64,000 nt of DNA from Chitinophagales bacterium (GCA_020635995.1 JACJYS010000001.1:862256-926255), one strand, 5' to 3'; shown: positions 47,332 to 54,326, counted from the stretch's first letter. The notes: a model not told the origin generated them from the letters alone. Program-made: numbers and translations.

Positions 47332-49137
47332 ATGAACATAATTGACCAAAAGCCGATAGGCAAAGTAATTTTAAACGAAAATACGCCAAATAGAACACCA
47401 AGATTAGAACATTTTTTAATTCCATATTATCAGCGTGGCTATCGTTGGGAAAAAATTCATGTGATAGCATTATTAAATGACATTTATAATTTTATGCGTT
47501 CCGATGAAAAGAAATATTGCTTACAACCTATAGTAGTTGTACCTGCTTTAGACCATGAAGGATTTAATATCTGGGAAGTAATTGATGGACAGCAGCGACT
47601 AATTACAATGAACATTATTTTTAACTATATTAATAGACCTAAATATTCTATCATATTTGAAAAAAGAGATAAAAGCACTGATTTTTTGGATAATTTATCC
47701 ATTAATAGTTATAGTGATGAAAACCCTGATTTTCATTTTATGAGTCAAGCACATAAACTGATTAAAGAATGGTTTGAAGAAAAAACTAAAAATGATGTTG
47801 GTTTTATTGATGAATTTAATGCCACATTAACCAAAAAAGTAGAGATTATTTGGTATCAAGTAGAAGAACTTACAGATGAAAACGAAACAGAAAAAGAAGC
47901 TAAAAAAATTGATATTTTCAATAGGCTGAATATTGGCAAAATACCGCTTACTGATGCTGAACTAATAAGAGCATTATTACTTTCAAAAATAAAATATGGA
48001 CTTACAGAAAGAGAAGCAATACTAAGACAAGCAGAAGTGTCAGCTGAATGGCATAGAATAGAAATGGAGTTGAGACAAGAAGAATTTTGGTATTTTCTAA
48101 ATAAAAAACCGTTAAATGAAACACCATCTACAATTGAATTTCTCTTTAGATTAATTGCACAGCAAGCTATTAATAAATATTCTACATATTTATGGTTTGA
48201 AAATGAAATCCGCAATGAAGACCCTGAAATAGAAAAAAATAAAGCAGAGGAACTTTGGAAAGAGACAAAAAAGTTTTTTGGCAAACTGAAATTTTGGTTT
48301 GAAGACCACTTTTTATATCATCATTTAGGATATGTTTTTTCATTAGAAAAAAATACAGAAGAAACCATTAGAAGTGTTATTAATGATTCTGAAACTACAA
48401 AGTCTAAATTTAAGCAATTTGTATGGGATTATGTCTCTGCTAAAATCTCCAATATTGAATTAGATGAAATAGATGAATTGACCTATACTAAGAAATCTTT
48501 TGAAATTTATAATTTACTTTTTTTGCATAATGTACTTAGTTATTATAAAAATGAATCTTCAGAATCAAATAGATTTCCATTTTATTTATTCAACAATATG
48601 CCGGGAGGCTGGAGTATAGAGCATATTCATGCTCAAGAATCAAAAGAAATGAAAGAGCAAAATGCTATGCGTAAATGGTTGGAAGATACTTATGATGCTA
48701 TTAAAGATATTAGGCAAATCAATCATGAGGACAGTGAAGATACAGATAGCTCAAATTATAGTAAGTTTATAAATGAGATCATAGAATTATTGAAGAAGGA
48801 AAAAATTGATGATGAAAAATTCAATATTTTAAAGTTAGAGCTAATACAAGTATTTGATTCCGATTCAATTCATTATTTAGATAACTTAGCTTTGCTATCC
48901 AAAAATGATAATGCCGCACTCAACAATTCTATCTTTCCTGTTAAAAGAAATAAAATTTTGGAATTAGAAAAAAAAGGTAGATATATCCCTATAGCAACGA
49001 AAAATGTATTTCTGAAATATTATAGTGAGTTTGATTTACAACCATACTATTGGAGTAAAAAGGATAAAGAAAATTACTATAACAATATAAAAGAGATATT
49101 AAATCCATATTTTACTAAAAAAGAAAGCAATGAATAA
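47332..49137 (+). CDS. DUF262 protein with DUF1524-like HNH end (GmrSD-like)
   Basis: 601 residues. DUF262 N-terminus: IPYYQRGYRW (~30-39) and IDGQQRL (~84-90), the conserved nucleotide-hydrolysis/ParB-like motif. C-terminal half carries WSIEHIHAQ (~427) and, later, LDNLALLSKNDNAALNNSIFPVKRNKI, matching the HNH-type DUF1524 signature (EHI...N-L-LL...N-L-N-F-K). The combination resembles GmrS+GmrD type IV enzymes that cut modified DNA, and SspE-type proteins. The next gene, also DUF262, overlaps by 8 bases. No neighbour in a defence gene family other than UDG; defence is inferred. Confidence 0.85.
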   Translation: MNIIDQKPIGKVILNENTPNRTPRLEHFLIPYYQRGYRWEKIHVIALLNDIYNFMRSDEKKYCLQPIVVVPALDHEGFNIWEVIDGQQRLITMNIIFNYINRPKYSIIFEKRDKSTDFLDNLSINSYSDENPDFHFMSQAHKLIKEWFEEKTKNDVGFIDEFNATLTKKVEIIWYQVEELTDENETEKEAKKIDIFNRLNIGKIPLTDAELIRALLLSKIKYGLTEREAILRQAEVSAEWHRIEMELRQEEFWYFLNKKPLNETPSTIEFLFRLIAQQAINKYSTYLWFENEIRNEDPEIEKNKAEELWKETKKFFGKLKFWFEDHFLYHHLGYVFSLEKNTEETIRSVINDSETTKSKFKQFVWDYVSAKISNIELDEIDELTYTKKSFEIYNLLFLHNVLSYYKNESSESNRFPFYLFNNMPGGWSIEHIHAQESKEMKEQNAMRKWLEDTYDAIKDIRQINHEDSEDTDSSNYSKFINEIIELLKKEKIDDEKFNILKLELIQVFDSDSIHYLDNLALLSKNDNAALNNSIFPVKRNKILELEKKGRYIPIATKNVFLKYYSEFDLQPYYWSKKDKENYYNNIKEILNPYFTKKESNE

Positions 49138-51235
49138 TAAATACACCTTTGCACAACTTTGCGACTTATATGATAAAATAGAAATTCCAATTATTCAAAG
49201 AGATTATGCACAAGGTCGTAATAATCAAGAAGTAAAAAAAATAAGGGATAAATTCATAAATGATTTTTTACTTGATAATATATTACAAGATAATCAAGTA
49301 GAATTGGATTTTGTTTATGGTTCTATTTTAACGGAAACTAAGGATGAAGTAAAACAAAAAATATTTATCCCATTAGATGGACAGCAAAGACTTACTACTT
49401 TATTCTTATTATATTTTTATACAGCTGTAAATGAAAATAGAATTGAAGATGTTTCAAATTTGCTTCTAAAATTTACTTATGAAACAAGACCAACTGCACA
49501 TGACTTTTGCGAATTGTTGATTACAAATGGAGGAGAATTTAAAAATACAGCAAACTTACGATTTGAAATAGAAGATTCGGTTTGGTTTAATGAAGAATGG
49601 AAAAATGATCCAACAATTGCAGGAATGTTAAAAGTTTTAGAAACATTTCAAGAAAATAAACAACTTAATAATTCTACAAAAAGTTTGTTAGATAAACTGT
49701 TAGACACCCAACATCAATTCATTTCATTTTATTTTACAGATTTAGAGGAATTTGGTTTAACTGAAAATCTATATATAAGAATGAATGCAAGAGGTAAAAT
49801 GCTGACTGACTTTGAAAACTTTAAATCTGAGTTTTATAAAATCATTCAGTATGAACCTGCTTTATTAGATCAGGTAAAAGATAAAATAGAATATAAGTGG
49901 GTAGAAAACTTATGGGAATATAGAGATAATGATTCGTATGTAATTGATAATCCCTTTATGCATTACCTAAGTTTTATAACTGAAATGCTTTATTATAAAG
50001 ATGCACAATTTAGGGCAAGCCCTAGCTCGTATGAAACTAATTTTTTGGATTTTAAAGTTTTAAAATCTATTTATAGTATAGAAGACAATCTTAAATTTTT
50101 AATATTCTCATTGGACTTTATAAAGGAAATAAACCAATTTGATGATAAAGTTTTATGGGATGGAAAATCTATTCATAACATATTAAACGATATAGTACAA
50201 GGGAAAACAGATACTAACCAATATTTCATACTGTATAGTGCTTTAAAATATTCCTTTAGTGAAAAACCTTTAGAAAATTTACTAGACTATATAAGAGTTG
50301 TTAGAAATCTAATACAAAATACTGAAGATAATTCTCGCAGGGAATGGTCAAGATTGTTAGGCTCATTACAAAATTTAATTTCTGATGAAAATGTGTACAA
50401 AGTGCTTTCGGTACTTAAAGATGAAAATAAGTTATTAGGTTTTAGAAAAGAGCAAAGGGAAGAAGAAGTTTTTAAATCACATATTATTTTACAATTTTCA
50501 GATTATAAAAAAATCATTTTTCAAATAGAAGATAATAATAACTTTAAAGGCAATATTGCAAATATTTTAAAAGTAGTTGTTTCAAATACGGAAGAAGAAT
50601 TTAATTTATTAGGACTAAATTCTGTTGCTTATAATGAAGAATTATTAAAAAAACTTAAAGCAATATTTGTTGCTTACGAAAAATTATCTACAAAAGATTT
50701 TAATCCAATTTGGGGTAATTTGTTAATTACAGGACTATATAGTCAAACTTATGAGTCTAGACTTCTATATTCATTTAATTTTGAAAAGCACCCTGCAATA
50801 CTCTTATTTGCGAAGGAATATTCGCAATCTAAATTATCATTGTCAGAATACATAATAAAAATTCAAAAAGAATTTATTCATCAAAAAGAAAAACAGTTTG
50901 ATGATTTCTCAGAAATTAGAAATGTAAAAGAACAATTATATCTCTATTATATAATCAATGAGAGGATCTATGAAAAAGATTATACTGAATTTTTTAAAAA
51001 TAATAATTTCAATTTTGGTTGGTTAAGAAAAGAAACAGGGTACAAATCGTTCTTTATAAAAGGCATAAAAGGTTGTCAATATTTCCCAAATTCAAACCCT
51101 ATTTTTCAAGTTTATAATTATCAGTTTAGATATAATCTGGGTATAAATTCAAATAATACTTTAGATATAGAAATTGTTGGCGGAAACAAAAAGAGAAATC
51201 CATTTGAACTGATAAAAATATGGGCTAAAAAATAA
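49130..51235 (+). CDS. Second DUF262 protein
   Basis: 701 residues. N-terminal IPIIQRDYAQGR (~19-30) and IPLDGQQRLTTLFLLYFY (~82-99) are DUF262 motifs; a helical middle follows. No HNH or PD-(D/E)xK signature is clear in the C-terminal half, so it may depend on the partner for cleavage. Translational coupling (8-base overlap ATGAATAA) implies a stoichiometric pair. The longer tail (~350-701) is not recognised. Two-gene DUF262 pairs occur in defence islands, but function here is unproven. Confidence 0.8.
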   Translation: MNNKYTFAQLCDLYDKIEIPIIQRDYAQGRNNQEVKKIRDKFINDFLLDNILQDNQVELDFVYGSILTETKDEVKQKIFIPLDGQQRLTTLFLLYFYTAVNENRIEDVSNLLLKFTYETRPTAHDFCELLITNGGEFKNTANLRFEIEDSVWFNEEWKNDPTIAGMLKVLETFQENKQLNNSTKSLLDKLLDTQHQFISFYFTDLEEFGLTENLYIRMNARGKMLTDFENFKSEFYKIIQYEPALLDQVKDKIEYKWVENLWEYRDNDSYVIDNPFMHYLSFITEMLYYKDAQFRASPSSYETNFLDFKVLKSIYSIEDNLKFLIFSLDFIKEINQFDDKVLWDGKSIHNILNDIVQGKTDTNQYFILYSALKYSFSEKPLENLLDYIRVVRNLIQNTEDNSRREWSRLLGSLQNLISDENVYKVLSVLKDENKLLGFRKEQREEEVFKSHIILQFSDYKKIIFQIEDNNNFKGNIANILKVVVSNTEEEFNLLGLNSVAYNEELLKKLKAIFVAYEKLSTKDFNPIWGNLLITGLYSQTYESRLLYSFNFEKHPAILLFAKEYSQSKLSLSEYIIKIQKEFIHQKEKQFDDFSEIRNVKEQLYLYYIINERIYEKDYTEFFKNNNFNFGWLRKETGYKSFFIKGIKGCQYFPNSNPIFQVYNYQFRYNLGINSNNTLDIEIVGGNKKRNPFELIKIWAKK

Positions 51236-51283
51236 CGATGGGAAATCAAAAGGATAACTTACATAAACTTTTAAAAATAATTT

Positions 51284-51291
51284 TACCTTTG
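51284..51291 (+). promoter_or_regulatory. -7 promoter element before the structured RNA candidate
   Basis: TACCTTTG, 49 bases after the DUF262 stop. Predicted start about 51297. -33 element weak. Confidence 0.55.
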
Positions 51292-51296
51292 CACCA

Positions 51297-51480
51297 CCAA
51301 TGAATTTAATACAACATAAGGTCTTTTGCAGTCAGTTTACATGGCTGAACTATGGCTCGGAGATTGATCCGCGAATAGTTTTAAGGACGCTTTATGTTAA
51401 AAAATGAACATGATTTAATTCAATTTTATATAAAAAATTTGACTAAAAGCGTCCCAATACTACTTGGGACGCTTTTTTTT
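51297..51480 (+). ncRNA. Candidate structured RNA or attenuator (~184 nt)
   Basis: Bounded by a -7 element and a strong terminator. By eye: AACATAA (51313-51319) pairs with TTATGTT (51392-51398) to close a multibranch region; inside it TCAG/CTGA and CGGA/TCCG hairpins. GGACGCTTT (51385-51393) is a perfect 9-base complement of AAAGCGTCC (51446-51454), the left arm of the terminator, so an antiterminator is possible. The same stretch can also be read as a 35-codon ORF (51300-51407) with no recognised product. It is not a tRNA, RNase P, SRP or tmRNA that I recognise. Riboswitch, attenuator or free sRNA remain open. Confidence 0.5.
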
Positions 51481-51482
51481 TG
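51446..51482 (+). terminator. Strong intrinsic terminator
   Basis: 12-bp stem AAAGCGTCCCAA / TTGGGACGCTTT (51446-51457 and 51464-51475), loop TACTAC, then a T-run. Its left arm can alternatively pair with 51385-51393. Confidence 0.88.
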
Positions 51483-51551
51483 GAAAAAAAATAAAAAAAA
51501 TGTTTGGGGAATAACATAGTATAAAAAAATGAGTAATTGAAAGGTAACCAA

Positions 51552-51638
51552 ATGAGAGACAGACACTTGGAAAAAGTCCATAAGCTGCATAAAATGCGGA
51601 GCGGAATTGCTATGCCTAAAATCAACATAATTAATTGA
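51552..51638 (+). other. Possible 28-residue ORF, unassigned
   Basis: ATG to TGA gives a very basic peptide (MRDRHLEKVHKLHKMRSG...) in the 206-base stretch between the terminator and the next gene. No promoter or homologue is recognised. May be chance. Confidence 0.25.
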
Positions 51639-51690
51639 TTATCAATTAAAAAAGTATAAAAAATATTTGGTAAATTAAAAATAATGATTT

Positions 51691-51698
51691 TAAATTTG
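51691..51698 (+). promoter_or_regulatory. -7 promoter element of the orphan 85-aa gene
   Basis: TAAATTTG matches TAnnTTTG. It lies inside the reading frame that could start at 51684, so the real start is more likely the ATG at 51708. Confidence 0.55.
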
Positions 51699-51707
51699 CA
51701 GCCGGAA

Positions 51708-51965
51708 ATGAAACAAGAAAAAACATATCAAGTCTATTTAGATGCACAGTATTATAACAAGAATGTGCTTAATGCTCATATTGTAATAGAAGCGGTAAAA
51801 GAAATGTATGGTGCATTTCGTTTGCCCGAAATGATTAAACCGGCAGATAAACTGAGTAGAAGAGAAGAACATAAAACAAAATGTATAAATAGTACTGAAT
51901 GGTCGGGTTTGGGTTTTAGTCCTTGCCAGCATGATTATACATATAAAGACAGGTGTATGAAATAA
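51708..51965 (+). CDS. Orphan small protein, 85 aa
   Basis: Start chosen at 51708 because the -7 element (51691-51698) precedes it; an in-frame ATG at 51684 would lie upstream of the predicted transcript start. The product is polar, with three Cys in the C-terminal half (TKCINSTEW, FSPCQHDYTY, DRCMK), perhaps a metal site. I do not recognise the family. It has its own terminator (51991-52024), directly followed by the tRNA array; the tight placement suggests a link but proves none. Confidence 0.5.
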   Translation: MKQEKTYQVYLDAQYYNKNVLNAHIVIEAVKEMYGAFRLPEMIKPADKLSRREEHKTKCINSTEWSGLGFSPCQHDYTYKDRCMK

Positions 51966-51990
51966 GAAATTATTTCTGTTAAAAACGATA

Positions 51991-52024
51991 AAAAGCATCT
52001 GTCAGCATTGATAGATGCTTTTTT
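51991..52024 (+). terminator. Intrinsic terminator between orphan gene and tRNA array
   Basis: Stem AAAAGCATCT / AGATGCTTTT with a 12-base loop and a T-run ending 7 bases before the first tRNA. Either the array has its own promoter within a few bases or it depends on read-through. Confidence 0.75.
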
Positions 52025-52030
52025 GTTTAA

Positions 52031-52101
52031 TGAGCTATGGTGTAATGGCAGCACACAAGGTTTTGAGCCTTGGAATCTTGGTTCAAATCCAAGTAGCTCA
52101 A
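52031..52101 (+). tRNA. tRNA-Gln (anticodon TTG)
   Basis: First tRNA of the array. Acceptor TGAGCTA/TAGCTCA, D stem GTGT/GCAC with GG in the loop, anticodon stem CAAGG/CCTTG with loop TTTTGAG (anticodon 52063-52065), T loop TTCAAAT. Discriminator A. No encoded CCA. Confidence 0.9.
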
Positions 52102-52109
52102 CAAAAAAA

Positions 52110-52181
52110 GGCTTATTGGGGTAATGGATATCCTTCCCGACTGTCTCTCGGGAGATCTCGGTTCAATTCCGGGATAGGCCG
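52110..52181 (+). tRNA. tRNA-Asp (anticodon GTC), odd base 37
   Basis: Acceptor GGCTTAT/ATAGGCC, anticodon stem CCCGA/TCGGG, loop CTGTCTC (anticodon 52143-52145). Base 37 is T; nearly all tRNAs have a purine there. Discriminator G, as in bacterial Asp tRNA. T loop TTCAATT. Confidence 0.85.
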
Positions 52182-52223
52182 CACATAAAAGAGGTTCTAA
52201 GTAAAAAAAGAACGTCAGCTATT

Positions 52224-52343
52224 ATGGGAGGATAACGGTGGTTGTTTGCCGGCTTTGGAAGCCGGAGGTCGTAGGTTCAAAATGCGAAGCATTCATGAAT
52301 ACCATTGAAATAGAATATTCAATGAATAATCCTACCTCTCATA
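52224..52343 (+). tRNA. tRNA-Pro (anticodon TGG) with 48-nt T-loop insertion
   Basis: Acceptor ATGGGAG/CTCTCAT (one G-U), anticodon stem CCGGC/GCCGG with loop TTTGGAA (anticodon 52256-52258), T stem GTAGG (52271-52275) and CCTAC (52331-52335). The normal 7-base T loop is 55 bases: TTCAAA, ~48 extra bases (~52282-52329), T. The insert folds as two hairpins (AATGC/GCATT and CATTGAA/TTCAATG). The D loop is very short (GGTG), and base 8 is G, not U. Without the insert the T arm is canonical. Confidence 0.75.
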
Positions 52344-52348
52344 CAAAT

Positions 52349-52421
52349 GGTGTCTTTAGTTTAACGGGTAAAACATCTCGTTGTGAGCGAGAAGAAAAGG
52401 GTTCTAGCCCCAAAGACACCC
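52349..52421 (+). tRNA. tRNA-His (anticodon GTG)
   Basis: Acceptor GGTGTCT/AGACACC, discriminator C73 as required for His; no encoded G-1. Anticodon stem TCTCG/CGAGA, loop TTGTGAG (52383-52385). T stem has only three G-C pairs and loop TTCTAGC with a pyrimidine at 57. D stem GTTT/AAAC. Confidence 0.85.
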
Positions 52422-52425
52422 AATA

Positions 52426-52512
52426 GGAAGGGCAAGCCAAATGGCGGTGGCCGCGGTTTTGAAAACTGTTAGGAGAGAAAGACTCGTGTGGGTTCAACTC
52501 CCACCCCTTCCG
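52426..52512 (+). tRNA. tRNA-Ser (anticodon TGA)
   Basis: Acceptor GGAAGGG/CCCTTCC, anticodon stem GCGGT/ACTGT, loop TTTGAAA (52460-52462), long variable arm, T arm GTGGG-TTCAACT-CCCAC, discriminator G. Base 8 is C instead of U. Confidence 0.88.
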
Positions 52513-52517
52513 CAAAC

Positions 52518-52606
52518 GGAGAGTAGGCAAATATTGGTTGGTTGCACTTGCCTGCTAAGCAAGTTTACGCCTAAGCGTAATGAAAGTTCAATTCTTTTGC
52601 TCTCCG
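52518..52606 (+). tRNA. tRNA-Ser (anticodon GCT)
   Basis: Acceptor GGAGAGT/GCTCTCC, anticodon stem CTTGC/GCAAG, loop CTGCTAA (52554-52556), strong variable arm TTACGC/GCGTAA, T loop TTCAATT, discriminator G. Base 8 is A instead of U. Confidence 0.88.
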
Positions 52607-52613
52607 CATAAAA

Positions 52614-52685
52614 GACAAGGTGGCTGAATGATTAGGCAGTGGATTGCAAATCCATTTTATGCAGGTTTAATTCCTGTCCTTGTCT
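52614..52685 (+). tRNA. tRNA-Cys (anticodon GCA), altered elbow pair
   Basis: Acceptor GACAAGG/CCTTGTC, anticodon stem GTGGA/TCCAT, loop TTGCAAA (52646-52648), discriminator T as for Cys. D loop has GA in place of GG, and T loop TTTAATT has T in place of C56, so the G19-C56 elbow pair appears replaced by A19-U56. Confidence 0.85.
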
Positions 52686-52700
52686 CTTATATAAAGTCTG

Positions 52701-52788
52701 AAAAATAATTTTACATTCCATAATGTTCCCCCACCTGAAAAGGAGGGGAAAAAGGGGTGGTTTTATAAAAGTATGTAAAATTATTTTT
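52701..52788. repeat. Long hairpin element splitting the tRNA array
   Basis: Perfect 16-bp arms at 52701-52716 and 52773-52788 around an inner hairpin (TTCCCC/GGGGAA). It lies in the 174-base gap between tRNA-Cys and tRNA-Lys. MITE-like, probably a later insertion. The rest of the gap (52803-52856) holds an ATACACTG/CAGTGTAT inverted repeat that is too short to be a tRNA. Confidence 0.65.
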
Positions 52789-52859
52789 TGAACACAATAT
52801 AAAATACACTGCAATTATAGTAATTGACTAATTGCCGGGCTTAAAAACAGTGTATAAAT

Positions 52860-52932
52860 TGAGGTATAGCTCAGCAGGAAGAGCACCGTGCTTTTAACAC
52901 GGGAGTCAGGGGTTCAAATCCCTGTGCCTCAA
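52860..52932 (+). tRNA. tRNA-Lys (anticodon TTT)
   Basis: The most canonical member. Acceptor TGAGGTA/TGCCTCA, D stem GCTC/GAGC, anticodon stem CCGTG/CACGG, loop CTTTTAA (52893-52895), T arm AGGGG-TTCAAAT-CCCTG (one G-A or similar end mismatch), discriminator A. Confidence 0.93.
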
Positions 52933-52938
52933 CAAAAT

Positions 52939-53011
52939 GGAACTGTGGTGTACATGGTGTGCACGCTCCGTTGAAGCCGGAGAGGTATCCGTTCAAGTCG
53001 GATCGGTTCCA
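52939..53011 (+). tRNA. tRNA-Phe (anticodon GAA)
   Basis: Acceptor GGAACTG/CGGTTCC, D stem GTGT/GCAC, anticodon stem CTCCG/CGGAG, loop TTGAAGC (52973-52975), T arm ATCCG-TTCAAGT-CGGAT, discriminator A. Confidence 0.9.
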
Positions 53012-53017
53012 CAAAAA

Positions 53018-53089
53018 GCAGATAAGGTGTTATTGGTAGCATGGAAGACTTCCACTCTTCAGGCGTGAGTTCAACTCTCACTATCTGCT
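53018..53089 (+). tRNA. tRNA-Gly (anticodon TCC)
   Basis: Acceptor GCAGATA/TATCTGC, anticodon stem GAAGA/TCTTC, loop CTTCCAC (53051-53053), T arm GTGAG-TTCAACT-CTCAC, discriminator T, the bacterial Gly identity base. Base 8 is A instead of U. Confidence 0.9.
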
Positions 53090-53108
53090 CAAAATACGAG
53101 TATTAAAA

Positions 53109-53180
53109 AGGAATATAGTTTAAGTGGAAAAACACCGGAATACGAATCTGGAAATGTGAGTTCAAATCTTACTATTCCTT
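53109..53180 (+). tRNA. tRNA-Arg (anticodon ACG)
   Basis: Acceptor AGGAATA/TATTCCT, D stem GTTT/AAAC, anticodon stem CCGGA/TCTGG, loop ATACGAA (53142-53144), T arm GTGAG-TTCAAAT-CTTAC. A34 would be deaminated to inosine by TadA. Discriminator T, unusual for Arg. Confidence 0.88.
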
Positions 53181-53186
53181 CTATAT

Positions 53187-53270
53187 GGAAGTGCACCAAA
53201 GTTGGAGATTTGGAACAGACTGTAAATCTGTTGCTTTTAAGCTGAATAGGTTCGACTCCTATCACTTCCA
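53187..53270 (+). tRNA. tRNA-Tyr (anticodon GTA)
   Basis: Acceptor GGAAGTG/CACTTCC, anticodon stem ACAGA/TCTGT, loop CTGTAAA (53222-53224), bacterial-type long variable arm, T arm ATAGG-TTCGACT-CCTAT, discriminator A. Base 8 is C instead of U. Last tRNA, 41 bases before the RNA ligase start. Confidence 0.9.
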
Positions 53271-53311
53271 CAAAAAAAAATAACATAAGCCTTGTGGCGT
53301 AAATTTTTATA

Positions 53312-54316
53312 ATGATGATGAAGTTTAAAAAATATAATTCAATAGAAAACAGCTACCAAAAGAAAGTAATAGAGCAAATTTATTTTCATGGTTTCAATAA
53401 TCACATATTTGTAGTTCAAGAAAAAGTACATGGTGCCAATTTTTCATTTATTACAGATGGAAATGAAATACTATGTGCCAAACGAAGTGGTTTTCTTGCC
53501 AAAGATGAACAATTTTACAACTATCAATATGTATTGAAGAATCATAAAGAACGCATTCTTAAACTGTTCAAAAAAGTAAAGAAAATCTATAAAAATATAG
53601 AAACCATAAGCATTTTTGGCGAGTTGTTTGGCGGTTTTTATCCCCATGATAAAGTAGCACAGGCAGCAAATATGACTATGGTTCAAAAAGGGATTCATTA
53701 CTGCCCGGAAAATGATTTTTATGCCTTTGATATTTTAGTTAATACAGAGACTTATTTAGATGTAGAAACATGTAATAAATTGTTTGAAGAAACTGGTTTT
53801 TTCTATGCAAAAACATTAAAAAAAGGCACATTAAAAACAGTATTGAAGTATCCCAATTTGTTTATCAGCAACATTCCGAAATGGAAAGGATTGCCTACTA
53901 TTAAAAATAACACTTGTGAGGGTATTATTATCCGCCCGGAAACGCCTTTGGTTTTTGGTAATGGAAGTAGGGTTATTCTTAAAAATAAGAACGAGAAATG
54001 GGCAGAAAAAGTTAAGAAACAAAAGGTAGAAAGAATAGACATGCCATTAACGGAAGATGCTCGTAATGCGTGGAATAATCTTGAGTGTTTTATTACAAGC
54101 AATAGGTTGAAAAATGTATTGGGTAAAGAAGGTGAATTTGAAGCAAAGATGATAGGCAAACTAATTGGTTTAATGGCACAAGATGTATTGCAGGATTTTT
54201 TGAAAGAGCATGCTGAAATATGGGAAAGCATAGATAAAACAGAACAAAAGAAACTTAAAAAAATGATGAACAACAGTATTGTAGCACTCATTAAAAAAGG
54301 ACTAATGGGTATATGA
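53312..54316 (+). CDS. RNA ligase, T4 Rnl2 family
   Basis: 334 residues. Nucleotidyltransferase motifs are all visible: motif I EKVHG with the adenylated Lys38, motif III FGELFGG (102-108), motif IIIa FYAFDI (~136-141), motif IV EGIII (203-207), motif V LKNKN (223-227). A helical C-terminal domain (~235-334) resembles Rnl2's. Such enzymes seal 3'-OH/5'-phosphate nicks in duplex RNA; phage and trypanosome members repair or edit RNA. Three start codons ATGATGATG lie in a row; the first is used here. It is placed 41 bases after a tRNA array, so tRNA is a natural substrate candidate. Confidence 0.92.
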   Translation: MMMKFKKYNSIENSYQKKVIEQIYFHGFNNHIFVVQEKVHGANFSFITDGNEILCAKRSGFLAKDEQFYNYQYVLKNHKERILKLFKKVKKIYKNIETISIFGELFGGFYPHDKVAQAANMTMVQKGIHYCPENDFYAFDILVNTETYLDVETCNKLFEETGFFYAKTLKKGTLKTVLKYPNLFISNIPKWKGLPTIKNNTCEGIIIRPETPLVFGNGSRVILKNKNEKWAEKVKKQKVERIDMPLTEDARNAWNNLECFITSNRLKNVLGKEGEFEAKMIGKLIGLMAQDVLQDFLKEHAEIWESIDKTEQKKLKKMMNNSIVALIKKGLMGI

Positions 54317-54326
54317 CCCTGTACTT

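Noticed and set aside
52238..52530. Open reading frames across the tRNA array on both strands
   Set aside because: They cover tRNA genes and encode sequence-shadow peptides without family features.
52803..52856. Possible thirteenth tRNA
   Set aside because: Only ~37 bases lie between the arms ATACACTG/CAGTGTAT; no anticodon or T arm can be placed.
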